Shown piece by piece: positions 1-11,089 of a stretch of DNA of 64,000 nt (within the stretch, counting starts at the first letter, position 1; the number at the start of each line of letters is the position of its first letter). The notes beneath the pieces were generated by a model, which saw nothing but the letters and a program-made list of their open reading frames with translations, made no database searches and was not told the origin of the DNA. The position numbers were made by a program, and so were the translations under genes. The DNA is from Fennellomyces sp. T-0311. Its lineage: Eukaryota > Mucoromycota > Mucoromycetes > Mucorales > Lichtheimiaceae. The stretch lies in assembly GCA_025266875.1 (NCBI GenBank), contig JALLLT010000016.1, forward strand, positions 496,001 through 560,000, given 5' to 3'.

Positions 1-838
1 TCATTCGTGAATTGGAATTAGATGTTGTCGGTAAGTTGCGTGTGCAGTTGCTATGGTTATTTGGTGGCTAAAATGATTATTTCAGGTCTCCTCGAATCGG
101 ATACGATGCGAATTATCATGGGTAACCGCGACTGGGCTCAGTTCCTTGCCGAAGATCTGGGTTACTATGTTGACTATGTATGGACTGCATGAAGTCGGAT
201 GACGCAACGCTAATAATACAATATAGGGACCGTCCACAATGAAGCACACTTGGGGCTGTCTGATGCTGTCCAAGTTCCCTATTCTCAAGAGTGAGCATCA
301 CTTGCTGCCATCGCCTGTGGGTGAGTTAGCATGCGCCATCCATGCCACCTTGGACGTCTATGGTCAGCCCGTGGACTTTATTGTCAGCCACAACGGCCAG
401 GAAGAAGATCCCGAGGACAGACGCCTGCAGACGACTGAGCTTGCGCGTATCATGCGCACGAGTCCAAATCCATTTGTGTTCTTGGGATACGTCGTCACCA
501 AGCCGAAGCAACCGCTCTACTACACTCTGTTTGATGGTGGCGACATGAATGACATTGATCCTTCTGACTGGGATCGTTGGTGCCAGTACATCGGCTACCG
601 TGGTCTGCGACGCACAGGCTATGCTCGTGTCAGCCATGGTAAGATCACGGACACCGAAATCCAAACAGGCAAATTCCAGGTGGTCGATAATCCGCGCGAG
701 TTCTGGAAGGCATCGTACGACCGTCTACAAGAGTCTGAGCTCGTTCCGGGATTGCGTTATCCCAGCATGTTCCGAGGCCGGGGCGTACGTGGCCACCGAT
801 ACCATGTTTTTAATGAGCCTCGTTACTTTATCCATTAA
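1..838 (+). CDS. cwh43: CWH43 C-terminal exons (partial)
   Basis: This is the 3' end of a gene that enters from the left edge. Exons are <1..30, 86..177 and 227..838 (introns of 55 and 49 nt), giving about 243 residues in one frame up to a TAA. The product matches the C-terminal endonuclease/exonuclease/phosphatase-like half of Cwh43 (PGAP2-interacting family): IMGNRDW, KHTWGCLMLSKFPI, the HNGQEEDPEDR segment and GYARVSHGKITDTEIQ are characteristic. Cwh43 family proteins act in the ER/Golgi in remodelling the lipid moiety of GPI anchors to ceramide. The conserved HNG...ED segment and the YARVSH segment are intact. The N-terminal membrane half lies outside the window. Identification is firm; only the exact exon edges are inferred. 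Confidence 0.9.
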
Positions 839-2252
839 TTCTTTTTGTTGTTATTTTACTCTGTTTTTCTGTTAAACTTTAAGTCGTTTTCCGCCGGAAG
901 GCCGATAAAAAGTTGGGGGTCCAAATCCACTTTTGGATCCACCAGTGCAAAAAATCACAGTTGCCAATTTAATTTAACATGAAAGCATTCGTTTCTTCCT
1001 TACCATCCGTAACACCTATTGAAAGGAAAACGGAGCGTACTCTCTGCTGTTCGCCAAAAGTTAGACTAGCTAATTCTGCATTACATGCGAGCCAAATGCG
1101 GAAGAGACGAGCACATGAGAGCTCGCAATGGAATACAAAAGATGAAGATAGCAGAGATGCGCGTGTAGATACATTCTGTGCATTTCATCGAGATACAGAG
1201 CAAAGAGCCCTTAGCATAAACTCGTAGATTGTACTTATCCAACATAAAAAAAGTATCCTGGAACTCTAACCAGCTTGGTTGGCAAGACACAGAAGAGTGC
1301 CTGAAAGATGCAAGGTTTTTCCCTGGCTCATTGCAGTACGTAGGTAATTGGATTAAAGTTGACAATGGTATATGGAGGGAAGCAGCAAAAATGACCTATA
1401 ATGTTACCAGAAGCGGAATACATGCCAAAAATAAATGACAAGTGCTGTACGCTTCCAAAAAATGGATGATCGGACTTGTCGAGAGCTGACCTTAGGTTCC
1501 ATTCCCATGGTTTAACGTTGTTTTGCTGTCCTCAGGTCCAAAGAAATGGTCCATACGCATCAACGGGGAATAATAGTAAGGCCTATGCACACGATATGCT
1601 GAGCTATCATTCCTTCCACGCCAACGGTAGATGGTTACGATGTATAGAAACATTTCAACATGTGGTATCCATAAAAGTCGGTCAAAAAAAGCTTATAATT
1701 GTACCTACGTATCACATTAAATATTCTGATAACATGCTCAGCCTGCCAAGTTGCCAAGTGTATATTGGATCACAGACAATTTAATTCCTCAGCTGCTCGA
1801 TCACATTCAATCCTTTGTGCTAATAAATTTAGTAGCCAGTGGCGCCTTTCAAATCAGCATTGTCATGACAACAGGCAATTGCGCAGCTCCATAGTGGCAC
1901 TAAAGTCTGTGTTATCGTCGTTCAAGCACTGCTCAACAAAGTCAGTGACATCACAAACCGCGAGAAACTGACGAGGCTGGATTTGTCAAGCCCAAAAAAG
2001 TAGTTTAAAGCAAGAAGTCCTAATATGCAAAGATGCCCGATGCAGAGTAGCTTTTTACTTTTTCTTTTCTTCGCCATTAATGTTTTTGTACTAGTCTCTT
2101 GGAAATGGTGTTAGCAGTAAATAAAATTCTAATAGTATTTAACCTGTGATTTTGTATTGAGTAAACTCAAAAGCAGATTTGGCACCCCCCAAAACATAGG
2201 TACAGTAAAAGTTTTTGTGCTCCCTGAATGGTCATGCGGGACCGCTCTCGTT
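839..2252. other. intergenic region, no gene supported
   Basis: About 1.4 kb between CWH43 and the next gene. The open frames here (for example 979-1227 and 1476-1784) have no family motif, no paired splice sites and ordinary composition, so I treat them as chance. I see no tRNA or other RNA gene. Confidence 0.5.
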
Positions 2253-2260
2253 TATAAAAA
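2253..2260 (+). promoter_or_regulatory. TATA box of the 2312 gene
   Basis: TATAAAAA lies 52 bp upstream of the ATG at 2312 and is followed by a T/C-rich leader. Spacing and leader composition fit a fungal core promoter. Confidence 0.45.
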
Positions 2261-2311
2261 TTGTTTTGGAAGGCCAAGTTTTTTTTTATCTTTCTCTTTC
2301 CTCCTTTCATC

Positions 2312-3690
2312 ATGTCACTTGTCAACCTCGATCAGGTTGTTACGCACTATACACTCTCCACCCATCCTCGCAACAGGTCCATTATTGATCTCACAGATAA
2401 ACGCACAGGCGAGCTCGCATTTATCAAAATCCGACACAAGGTCGCAGATATGTATGCGATTAGTCTAGTGGATCCCAGTAAGCTGAGCCAATTCATATAT
2501 AAGAAATATGTACTGAAAAAAATACGCTTAATAGAAACATTTGTGGCGTATGCCGAAACTCATTGCAAGAGCGCCACCACGCGATCCCGCAGCATTGTTC
2601 TTCACTGCGGCGATGAAAAGAAAAAGGACGATATCGACGTTGCATTCAAAGAAACATCCCGAATCGGTTTTGAATGGTGTTTTGAATGGGCTAATGAAAA
2701 ATACCGCTGGTAGGTTTAGCGATGCAACTTGAAGATTTTAAGCTGACACATAAAAATTAGGATCCGTGAAAGTCGTATGAGCGGTTCCCTTGAATGTCGA
2801 CGCAAAGCAGGTATGTAGAATCATAATAACAATAGAAACAAGTGAAAAGACCCTGACATGTCATAGGCGGAGGCGACGTCTGTGTGGCACAGTACTTGCC
2901 CCGAGGCATCAAAAATGAGTACTTCGGGCTATTTTCGTTGCTGGGTTACAACATGGCAGGTCTAGACGATCGACAACGGCGCGGGCTCGAGCTCATGTTA
3001 TGCGTCTCGTTGTTGACGATGCTCGACAAGTCCGACGAAAGCGGGTGGATCAACAATAAACGATATGTAGAACCAGTCGAAGAATTACCTACCAAGAAAA
3101 AAGACGAGCAGAAACGCAAGATAGAACGAGAATTGCAACAAATGCTTGATCGCGACATGCGACGCTCACAAAAACAAATGGTCCAGGACGATCAGCAGAA
3201 AAAGACATCATCATCCAAGAATAACAGTCCACACGTGTCGCCCATCCCAACGCCCACCACGTCGACCAAAACACTAACACGCCAAAAGTCAGCTTCTCAA
3301 CTCCGTGAACGTTTGGCAAATAACTTGGCGAATATGAAACACCTGGATGCGACGGCCACGCTGCAATTGCCCGCTGCGGCTGCTGCTAACAGCACCCCGC
3401 TCGAAAGTTTGTTTTCGCCTCCTCCTCCAAAGCAACAATCGGCAACAGCCAGTCCGGCAACAACCCCAACCGCTTACTATCCAACAAACCCTCTCCCGTA
3501 TTATTACTATTATGCAGCCAATACTAAAAGCAGCAATAGTAACGTTGTACAGTCTTCAACACAGACGTCGCGATGGGAACACCAACAGCAAGCTTCTGTT
3601 CCCAAGCGACCAACCTCGCAACGACGCGTTTCTGCGGGTGACCAGATATTGCAATCTTATGCTTTACGTATGTATCCTCAAATGACCCAG

Positions 3691-3721
<31 letters not shown>

Positions 3722-3777
3722 ATCACATTCAGCAACAACAAAGATATGCCGATTACTACAGTTACATGTATCAATAA
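2312..3777 (+). CDS. unknown protein, possible tubby-C/LURP-like fold, Q-rich tail
   Basis: Exons 2312..2709, 2761..2810 and 2867..3777 give 452 residues. The start is the first ATG after a pyrimidine-rich leader; an upstream in-frame extension has no ATG. The first half (about residues 1-220) is folded-looking, with the motif FEWCFEWANEKYRW followed by IRESRMSGSLEC and QYLPRG...FGLFSLLGYN. This pattern of aromatic strands resembles the tubby C-terminal-like/LURP superfamily found in many fungal hypothetical proteins, but I could not confirm it. Residues 240-290 are a basic, K/E/Q-rich helix. The rest is low complexity (S/T/P, then poly-Q/H) and ends in Tyr-rich sequence. The 3' end faces the reticulon-like gene with only 37 bp between stop codons. 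No function is assigned. Confidence 0.65.
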
Positions 3778-3814
3778 TTTGTTTGGAAATAAAAGAAAAG
3801 TTCTGGCCCCCTTT

Positions 3815-4772
3815 TTACTTTTGAATCATTTTCGGCCCCAGGAAAATACAGAGACAAATAAATATACAGATATTCAAATAAGACATCTGACCGACGCCTT
3901 CGAGCAAAGTGATACACGTTAGTACGAGGTGCGGATCGTAGCTGATCAGGAGAGGATACAGTTTGTTCCAGGTTACGCGGCGAAGCATAGGCCAGCTTGA
4001 TGATAAACATGTGAATATACAAAAGTATGTGTTTTGTTTGTATGCTCTTACCGAAATAGGTCAGCGGTTAGCATATAGCATCCAGCTATGCTTTGACATC
4101 CGATCACAGTGACAAGACTCAGACCCGTCATGCATAGACAGTTTGAAACTATCCAGGACGGATTCTGGATCGTGGCAAGTACCGTGAGACAAAAAATCAG
4201 GGTCAGAAAGCTTTGTATGGGATTATGCCAATAAATCAACCGTTCTATACGCAGAAAGGGAGAATTGCTTTAATACTTCATTAAAGTGGTGGAGATATGG
4301 CTTTCTTTTTTTTTTTACCTGCGAATCCAGGAAGCAGCGGTGGTGGTGGGGCAGAGATAGTAGCAGGATCAAGTTTCTTCCTATCGTCCATGCCGACAAA
4401 CACCGGGAGCGGGTGCCACGACAAAGTGTTCCGTCGTCGTGGGGGTGTGTCATCTGCTGGTGAATCAGGGGGCGTTGGCGGACACGGAACGCGTTGCAGA
4501 GTATGGTGAACCGAGTGGGCACGCATCATGGAGGATGTTGCGGCGTTCACTGCAGCCGGGCGGCCCATTAGAATGCTGTTTCTTACAACGGCCTTACGTG
4601 GGGGCGGCATCAAGCGTGGATCATTCGCAAGCGTTCTGGTGTGCCACGATGACAAGTCACCCTGCGACAGCCGCTCCAGCGGAGAGCCCGTTTCCACGGG
4701 TTTTTTGGCACTATGTTTGGGGGTTACGTCGGGATGGGAGAATGTTGGTACCCGCTCGAGTGCGCTGGCCAT
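3815..4772 (-). CDS. reticulon-domain-like membrane protein
   Basis: Exons (minus strand) 4772..4319, 4244..4052 and 3995..3815, introns of 74 and 56 nt, 275 residues. The N-terminal ~150 residues are polar, Pro/Ser/Arg-rich and probably disordered. The C-terminal part begins ERLIYWHNPIQSFLTLIF, followed by two long hydrophobic hairpins separated by a polar linker of about 25 residues that contains SYDPHLVL. A (L/V)xYW.(N/D)P..S start followed by paired long hydrophobic segments is the layout of a reticulon homology domain, which shapes ER tubules. The third exon was found from frame and hydrophobicity; without it the protein would stop inside the domain. It begins only 102 bp downstream of the INTS2 homologue's stop, on the same strand. 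The family call is a moderate inference. Confidence 0.55.
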
Positions 4773-4874
4773 TTCTCACGAAAAAAAAGCGAAAAGAAAA
4801 CAAAAAGCAGACGGATTTGCCGAGGCGTGTAAAATGAAAAGGGAAGGGAAAAAACTCTCGGTTCTTTTTTTTTA

Positions 4875-6470
4875 TTAGTTTGTGTCGATCGACCTGAACA
4901 GTTTTTGCATCTCAAACAATGCAAGTTTGGCTGGTTGTGTGTATCTGTCAGTTGTTTGTTTGGTCATTTAACATAAAGAGATGTACACTTACGTATCGCC
5001 ACATTCATATCGAGCACAGATCGCGCCATTGCTTCGATCTGGCCGAATTGATCTGTTTGGAAATACACCATCAATAGCATCGGCATTTCCGAAACGCCGG
5101 TTTGCAGCAGTTGGGAGAGCACGCCTGCCAGTGCACGCTATTTCGATATCAGCCAACACAAGCTGGCGATGGCCGTCGTTCGCTCGACTTACCTGCGATC
5201 GTATCGCGTGTTCTGAAGAGAGAAGCATCACGCTGAGGAGCAGTTTGACAATGCGCTCGGTTTTTGATGTGCGCAGCAATGCCAGGCACTTTTCGATTTC
5301 TGCGTCGTTCAGCTTGATTCCTAAATAGCCGACCAGCCCAGCAAGCGCACGGATAGCCATGGCCAGCTGTACCTTGTCATCCTCCGCCTAGTATAAAAGT
5401 CAATAAACACGCCGTGCTCTAGATAGCCCACACGCACCACCGATCGCTCGACTTCCCCGAATATCCGTCCCTTGACTTTCATAAAATGCGATATGCTGTT
5501 GGCTGACTGAACCATGAACCACGTCGGCGAGTCCCGAAATACACCGTTTAAGAACACGATCTACGCAGCATTATTGAGCACCCTGTTGTTTGTTCTATAT
5601 GTGTGCTTACCTCATCATTGCAGAATGTTACTGTAATGCGGATAATGAGCTCCGGAAGTAGCTCACGTTCCAGCAGCTGATACCGGATCCGTGTCGCCCA
5701 TTGGCTATCATGCTCGATCACTGTGTAGAGCATTTCGCTTATGTGAAGCTGGTGTCTGGATGCCAAGCGACCAGCGCTCAGCAACAGGCGATCCACGCTC
5801 TGCATTCTGTTAGAGGCCGTGGAGTACGCGCGTGAAACAACTTTTACCTCCATCGTGTTGATAGGATCATGTTGCACAATAGCCGCTACCAATTCGCATC
5901 GTGTTCCGAGATGGACAAAGCCTTCAATGACATCCTGTACCGACCACGTTGAGCCACATGCGTCGCGCGATAGAGTCCAGGCTTCTTTACCTGAAGCGTG
6001 CCGGGACGTTGATTCAGCCTATCCTCGTCCTCAATATCATCGAACCAGTCCAGCATGGGAGCAATGTCGGCCGCATGCTTGCTAATCCACCCGCTGTTGG
6101 CCAGCAGACTGACTGCAGCTCGGATTTGCCGACCTGCCTGGTCTTGTTTCCGAACCTTTGCCACTGTACACTGGATGTAGTAGAATTCACGCAGCAGCTC
6201 GCTTATTTCATACATGAGTCGACGCTTCTTTTTCTTCTGTCGTTCAAACGGGATACACACAACTACTCACAGCTTCCAACGGTCATCATTTAGATCTTGA
6301 TTCAGCGATGCATACTGGGTCTGATTCAAAACCTGTTAATGGTAAAGAAAAGGGAGCAGGTGCGTGGGCGAGACTACCTGTGCCTCATCAAGACCAATTT
6401 TAAAGACTGAACTTTTGTATTGTAGAAAACGTTTTACAATGACGGCTGTAATAGATTCATCGAGCTCCAT
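4875..6470 (-). CDS. INTS2: Integrator complex subunit 2 homologue, short form
   Basis: Eight exons (minus): 6470..6378, 6332..6271, 6201..5991, 5934..5611, 5560..5438, 5387..5193, 5137..4993 and 4930..4875, giving 402 residues. All phases close. The C-terminal part aligns well with the middle of animal INTS2: a helical pair around IRALAGLVGYLGIKL, then EMPMLLMVYFQTDQFGQI (INTS2 has EMLLLVAMYFHSNQL) and PKLALFEMQKLFRSI (INTS2 has KPSSLSRMKTIF). INTS2 is a helical scaffold of the nuclear Integrator complex, which cleaves snRNAs and nascent transcripts. The animal protein has about 1200 residues; this one stops where the animal middle region continues. The donor of exon 5 (5438 versus 5432) is uncertain. 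The gene could be genuinely short, or missing a distal part. Confidence 0.7.
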
Positions 6471-6620
6471 GATGAGTTTATAGCTGGGGAAGGAAACAAA
6501 AAGCTATGATTCACTCCTCACTTCCGGGACACGCGACGCGCGCGGGGTGCTGTCGGACCTGCCCGTTTGGATGTTTACGTTAGTATGCAACGCCAACACG
6601 CTCAGCACCTTTCATTGTCC

Positions 6621-7484
6621 TTACTCGTCGTCTTCAGCGTCTTCACTTTGCCCGTTTATGATCCTATTTCGTGCTCCTTCCCACACGCGCCGCAAAATGT
6701 AATCCGCAGCCCACGAGTCAGCACACACTGCCAAATCAATCCGAGGCGTGACATCCGACAGTGCCATCTGCTCCAAATTCTTCCGTGAACTCAAGCGGTG
6801 CGGCCTCACCAGCTCACTTCCAAAAGTCCCTGTAGATCTGCCAGGTGTGCCTATTGCCCTTTGCATGATCGCAACTTCCTTTCGCGCCAGTCCAAGTAGT
6901 TTGTCGTATGCTTGCGCCGCCTTGTCAGAATTTTCACCGCAGCCCAACTGGCTTGCGATGAGTTGTAGAACGTGCTTCTTGATCACCTTTTTGTGTTTCT
7001 TGGTAACGTCTCTGTTGGTGGGCCGTTGCCTGGAAAACACAACAGGCGGTGGCCCACGGTGGCGCATTGATATGGTGAGCTTGGATGCTTGGGCCCGTGT
7101 TGGTTTGGGTTTGGTCGGTGCTGCCTTCTTGATAGGTGCTGCCTTTTTTGGAGTAGGTTTCTTGACTGGTGTCTTGGGCTTCGCTTGAGGAGCAGTTGCC
7201 TTCAGGTGCTTTTCCAGCTTTTGCGCCAAGTCGTGTTGCCGCGTCAACAATGCTTCGGTGGCTTTTCGTAACGACCGCATCTCCGTGAGCATCTTTTTTG
7301 CCACGCGTTCGTCGTCCTCGCTTTCGCTTTCGGAAGACGACGACGAGGGCGACGCCGACGATGCAGAAGAGCCATCAAAAGGAAGTGCTTGTCCATAGGG
7401 AACAAAGAACATGCCCGGAGATATGGGAGTCATGTGGCGCGGCCTCTTCCGATGGCGGTGGCGACGTGTGGATGAGTTAGACAT
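6621..7484 (-). CDS. unknown basic coiled protein
   Basis: A single-exon gene of 287 residues if it starts at the ATG at 7484; an in-frame ATG at 7562 would add 26 residues, but that stretch reads like a pyrimidine-rich leader. N-terminus: SRRR/H-rich with a Ser/Glu/Asp block. Next comes a helical stretch with heptad-like leucines (MRSLRKATEALLTRQHDLAQ), then a Lys/Pro/Ala linker built of repeated KKAAP/KPKTP units. The C-terminal ~120 residues look folded (VIKKHVLQLIASQLG...) and end in an acidic tail. The basic AK-rich linker resembles linker-histone tails and suggests nucleic-acid binding, but I recognise no domain. It is divergent from the lipase-like gene, 169 bp from ATG to ATG. Confidence 0.65.
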   Translation of the reverse strand: MSNSSTRRHRHRKRPRHMTPISPGMFFVPYGQALPFDGSSASSASPSSSSSESESEDDERVAKKMLTEMRSLRKATEALLTRQHDLAQKLEKHLKATAPQAKPKTPVKKPTPKKAAPIKKAAPTKPKPTRAQASKLTISMRHRGPPPVVFSRQRPTNRDVTKKHKKVIKKHVLQLIASQLGCGENSDKAAQAYDKLLGLARKEVAIMQRAIGTPGRSTGTFGSELVRPHRLSSRKNLEQMALSDVTPRIDLAVCADSWAADYILRRVWEGARNRIINGQSEDAEDDE

Positions 7485-7653
7485 CAGTGCAAAGGAGAAA
7501 GCAAAAGAGGAGGAAACGTGTGGTTGTGTCAAAAGTACCAGTTCTTGTACGAACGCCTTCATCCGTCCGTGTGTTACCTGAATGCACTCCGCTTTTTAGG
7601 CCCGTTTTCAAAAGTTCCTGGCACTTTTTCACCTTTTTTTTTCAACTTCCACA

Positions 7654-8741
7654 ATGACATCGGTCAATGAGGAATGGATCACTACTGACGATGGCTATTC
7701 GCTCTTCACAAAGACCTGGAAGCCCGCCGGACAACCAATAGCCACCGCTGTGTAAGTTCTCTCGCTATGACCACCTTTTTATACGCAAACGCTCAACAGT
7801 ACAAACTCGCAGCATGATACACGGTTTCGGTGAACACATTGGCCGCTATGACCGCATGTTCACCTTGTTTGCCAATGAGGGCATCCAAACATATGGCTAT
7901 GATCAGCGCGGCTGGGGCCAGAGTGGTAAGAAGGCGCATGAATTTGGCAACAACCACGGGTAAGCGACGAGAAGAGGGTGTGATGACTTGCGGTTAACGA
8001 TGTATCCGAACAAGATACAAGACGGCGTTGTCAGATATCAACAACGCCATCAAGCGTACCAAACAGCCAGACATTCCTCTGTTCCTCATTGGCCATAGCA
8101 TGGTAGGCCTTGTAGTTTGTAACCGGGCTGATTAAGCTTACATGTGAAAAAATAACTAGGGAGGGGGTCTGATACTGAACTACTTGGCACAAAAGTTGGA
8201 TGGCCTTGGATTGGTGACAGGCGCCATTGCCTCTGCCCCTCTCGTCACGCTCTCGATGCCAGTGTCGCCTTTCCGATACTATCCACTCATGCTTGCATCC
8301 AAGGTCGTGCCGAGCTTTGTCATTCAGGTCGGTATGGATCCAAAGACCATCAGCCACGACGAGCAAGAAATTGCAGTGTACAACGACGATCCATTGGTGC
8401 ATGACTATGCAACCTTGGCTACTGTCCGCAGTTTCTTGGATGCAGGTCAAGCCCTGCTCAAGGACGCAAAGAAAATTCGCACGCCAATCCTGTATTCACA
8501 TGGTGTTCCGGATCCAGTCAACGATTTCAAGGGAACGAAATCTGCTTACGAGATCACATCCAGCGAAGATAAGACTTTGAAGGCTTGGGACGGTCTTTTC
8601 CATGAATGTAAGCCTGTTTGTTTTGCGTGGACGATGGAGGAATGCTGACAGTATTCGTATCTAGTGCATAATGAAAAGTTACCCGAACGAGACCAGGTCA
8701 TGCGGTACTACGTTGAGTGGATTACCGCCCGCTCTAAATAA
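7654..8741 (+). CDS. monoglyceride-lipase-like alpha/beta hydrolase
   Basis: Exons 7654..7751, 7813..7959, 8015..8102, 8160..8607 and 8665..8741 give 285 residues. The family is monoacylglycerol lipase (Yju3/MGLL type), which releases fatty acid and glycerol from monoacylglycerols, usually at lipid droplets or membranes. Visible features: the oxyanion strand MIHGFGEHIGRYDRM, the DQRGWGQSG segment, the nucleophile elbow GHSMGG (Ser110, split by the third intron right after Met111), catalytic Asp229 in GVPDPVND, and His259 in LFHEL near the C-terminus. Length matches the family (about 300). No signal peptide or transmembrane segment is seen. An active enzyme is expected. It converges on BCD1, with about 190 bp between stop codons. 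Confidence 0.9.
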
Positions 8742-8930
8742 GCATTTTCTATGTAATATGTAATAGTAATAATATGGCTAGGAATTCGAAAAGCTGATAC
8801 ATATGTAATGCTGGAGTAGCTGCGTAATGAGACTGGGGTTAACTCTGCACTGTGCAGGCACTGTACTTGGTCCATATCAAGTAACAGCCTGCAAGCCTGC
8901 GTATTTTTCAATATGCTTTCATGCTTTATT

Positions 8931-10166
8931 TTAATGCTGCCTACTATTACTGTTCTCGATAGTGGGTACTTGATGCTCTTGGGGAATTTCACTTTCAGGG
9001 GCTTGAGCCACTGCTTGTTCGCCTGTACTGGCAGCAGGTGGCTCTTCCTCAGCTTCTGTTACAGACTCTTGCGTACTAGTCGGCTCAGTGGCATGTTGTT
9101 CGTCGTTATCCGACACTTTTTCTTGTGTATTGGTAAGTTCGTTGGCAGGCTGTCCCTCATTATCCGATTTGGCAGCGTCATCGACATTAGCCGAGTCTTT
9201 GCTGCTGCGTCCTGGGCGATATGGCTTATGTTCCACAAACACCTTGTCTTCCATTGATATGGCGTCATCCACCTCCTCGCTCAGCCATATATACAGCGTT
9301 GGAAACTCAATCACACGTTCCCCTCGCAATATATCGCGCAACGCTTTATCCAGATGCGGCGTCAAGTCGATGAATGTATTCTTGGGCGCGCCTTCTTTTT
9401 TCAATGCCACGATGAATCGATCAATACCGGCGTCTTTAAAATCGCGCAATTGGTAACGGATAGCTTTGTATTCTCCTTTGCCTTGCGGATTCTCGGCAAA
9501 GAACATGTTTTCAAAAAACTGGCGCAAGGTCTTGGCACTGGGTACTCTGATTCAAATCGAGGTAATGTAAGTGATATGCACATCCAGACCACGGTCAGGA
9601 AACTCACGAGTGTTCCAAGATCCTCTGTGTTTTGCCGCTACGACAGAAGCAGCATTCGGTTGTCCAGAACATCTGGTGGTTGCTACGGAACAATAAGTTT
9701 ATGCGGTCAAAGTCAACCCATCGCTTACTTGTTGCTATAGTTGGTCTTGTTGGCCTTGTGACGGGACATGCCGGTTGGTAATACCTCATACCGTATGCCC
9801 ATATCGCGTGCACGTTTCATGACTGATTTGGAGCGATGATCTATACTCGGGGGAGCCTTGAGCCGCTCGCGTGTCAAGGTATCTGATTTCCGCGATATAT
9901 CTTCAAGATAGGTATAATCTTCGTAGTGGGCTTAGTTTCCAGAGGCCATTGTCACAGAGATCGTCTTTACCACTCATCATATGCGAATAGTTGTAATCGT
10001 CTCGAGCAACAAAGTGAGTTTTGTCTCGTTCGCCGGAGCACTCGTGTTCTTGCTTGTGGTGTTTTACGCAATCGACCGAGCATGTGTGCATGGCACAGCG
10101 TGGACAAGTGTACTTGTGCGGATTGATCTGACATACTTGACAGATCTGAGAAAGATCAGCGTTCAT
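8931..10166 (-). CDS. BCD1: Box C/D snoRNP assembly protein BCD1 (zf-HIT)
   Basis: Exons (minus) 10166..9971, 9930..9729, 9682..9608 and 9546..8931 give 362 residues. The N-terminus is a zf-HIT finger with C9-x2-C12, C21-x2-C24, C29-x3-C33, H37 and C43. DYTYLEDISRKSD and the RARDMGIRYEVLPTGM block follow, both typical of Bcd1/ZNHIT6. The central region (FWTTECCF, then LRQFFENMFF and FPTLYIWL) is the second conserved half. The last ~90 residues are acidic, E/T/Q-rich and repetitive. Bcd1 is a nuclear factor needed for assembly and stability of box C/D snoRNPs, and thus for rRNA processing. The second exon's acceptor is only 39 nt after the first donor. Divergent from the DUF202 gene with 80 bp between ATGs, so the promoter is shared. 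Confidence 0.9.
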
Positions 10167-10246
10167 TTTGGAAATAGGAAAAAGCTTGTATGCACGGCAA
10201 ACAACGCACGGAACACACTCCGCCCTTCTTTCAGCTACTTTACATC

Positions 10247-10822
10247 ATGAATGCAGCAGCAGGACCTTCTCGACAACCAATACCACTGTCAAAGCGATGG
10301 CCGGATATAGCGCTGATCATCCCAAACTCGGGCAGCATGGCGCGGGATATGGTAAATATCGAATACATAGCATAGCCTGCCTCACGCTCCAAAGTAGTTG
10401 GCCAACGAGCGTAACTTTCTAACGTTTTTTAAACTTTCTTGCACACTGGTTGTCCTTGGTAAGCATGCTTCAATCCAAACGCTTGTCTTGTCCCACCTCT
10501 GCTAACGTGGTATGTAAACTGTGCAGGTTTCACCATTCTCCTCAAGTTTCGATTGCCAGACGATCATGGCGACACACCTGACGACTGGGCCGATGACTCC
10601 ATTACCGAACCCATTGGCTACATTTTCGTCGGCTTGGGCTTCGCAGCTCTCCTCACGGCCATTGGGAAGTACTTTAAAACACAACGCTTGCTGGCCAAGA
10701 GCGTGAACATGATTCGAGCCGGCTGGGGCAGTTTCATCATTGTCTCGCTACTGTTTACTTTTGCTTGCATCGTCATGATCTTGGCATCAGTCAAGTCCAA
10801 CTTGTTTACGATACCCTCATAA
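10247..10822 (+). CDS. DUF202 family small membrane protein
   Basis: Exons 10247..10351, 10398..10458 and 10527..10822, 153 residues. The signature ARDMLANERNFLTFFKLS at the first exon junction is the DUF202/YidH N-terminal motif (LANERTFLAWLR in relatives), and is followed by three hydrophobic helices (VVLGFTILLKF, IGYIFVGLGFAALLTAIGKYF, FIIVSLLFTFACIVMILASV). An acidic insert (DDHGDTPDDWADD) separates helix 1 from helix 2. DUF202 also forms the membrane part of VTC-type proteins, but there is no SPX or catalytic domain here, so the cargo or role is unknown. The middle exon is only 61 nt and would be missed by ORF-based calling; it restores the motif. Head-to-head with BCD1. Confidence 0.85.
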
Positions 10823-11089
10823 TAATAGAAGCATCTTCTTCCCGGCACTCACAACCCGCGAAGGGGATACATTATATCGTGCAGACTGTCCCTGCACCCA
10901 AAAGAAACATCCACGTCTGTGTGTATGATGATGCTACGCATGAATTTGTTGGTATGAAAAAACCATTGGCTGTGATCTTCGGTCACAGCAGATGTAACAT
11001 CACAAATGCGCAAGATTGCGTGCTCGCGTGTACTTCCATTTTGGAATGAGCGGAAGGCTGTCAAAATATTTTTTTAACTTTCTAGAGAT

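Noticed and set aside
979..1784. Overlapping frames between CWH43 and the 2312 gene
   Set aside because: Composition is random, starts lack context, and no splice-linked frame emerges.
4724..4924. Extension of the INTS2 homologue into the reticulon-like gene
   Set aside because: The alternative acceptor gives a low-complexity F/K-rich tail; the CCAG acceptor at 4931 instead gives a segment that matches INTS2 and then stops.
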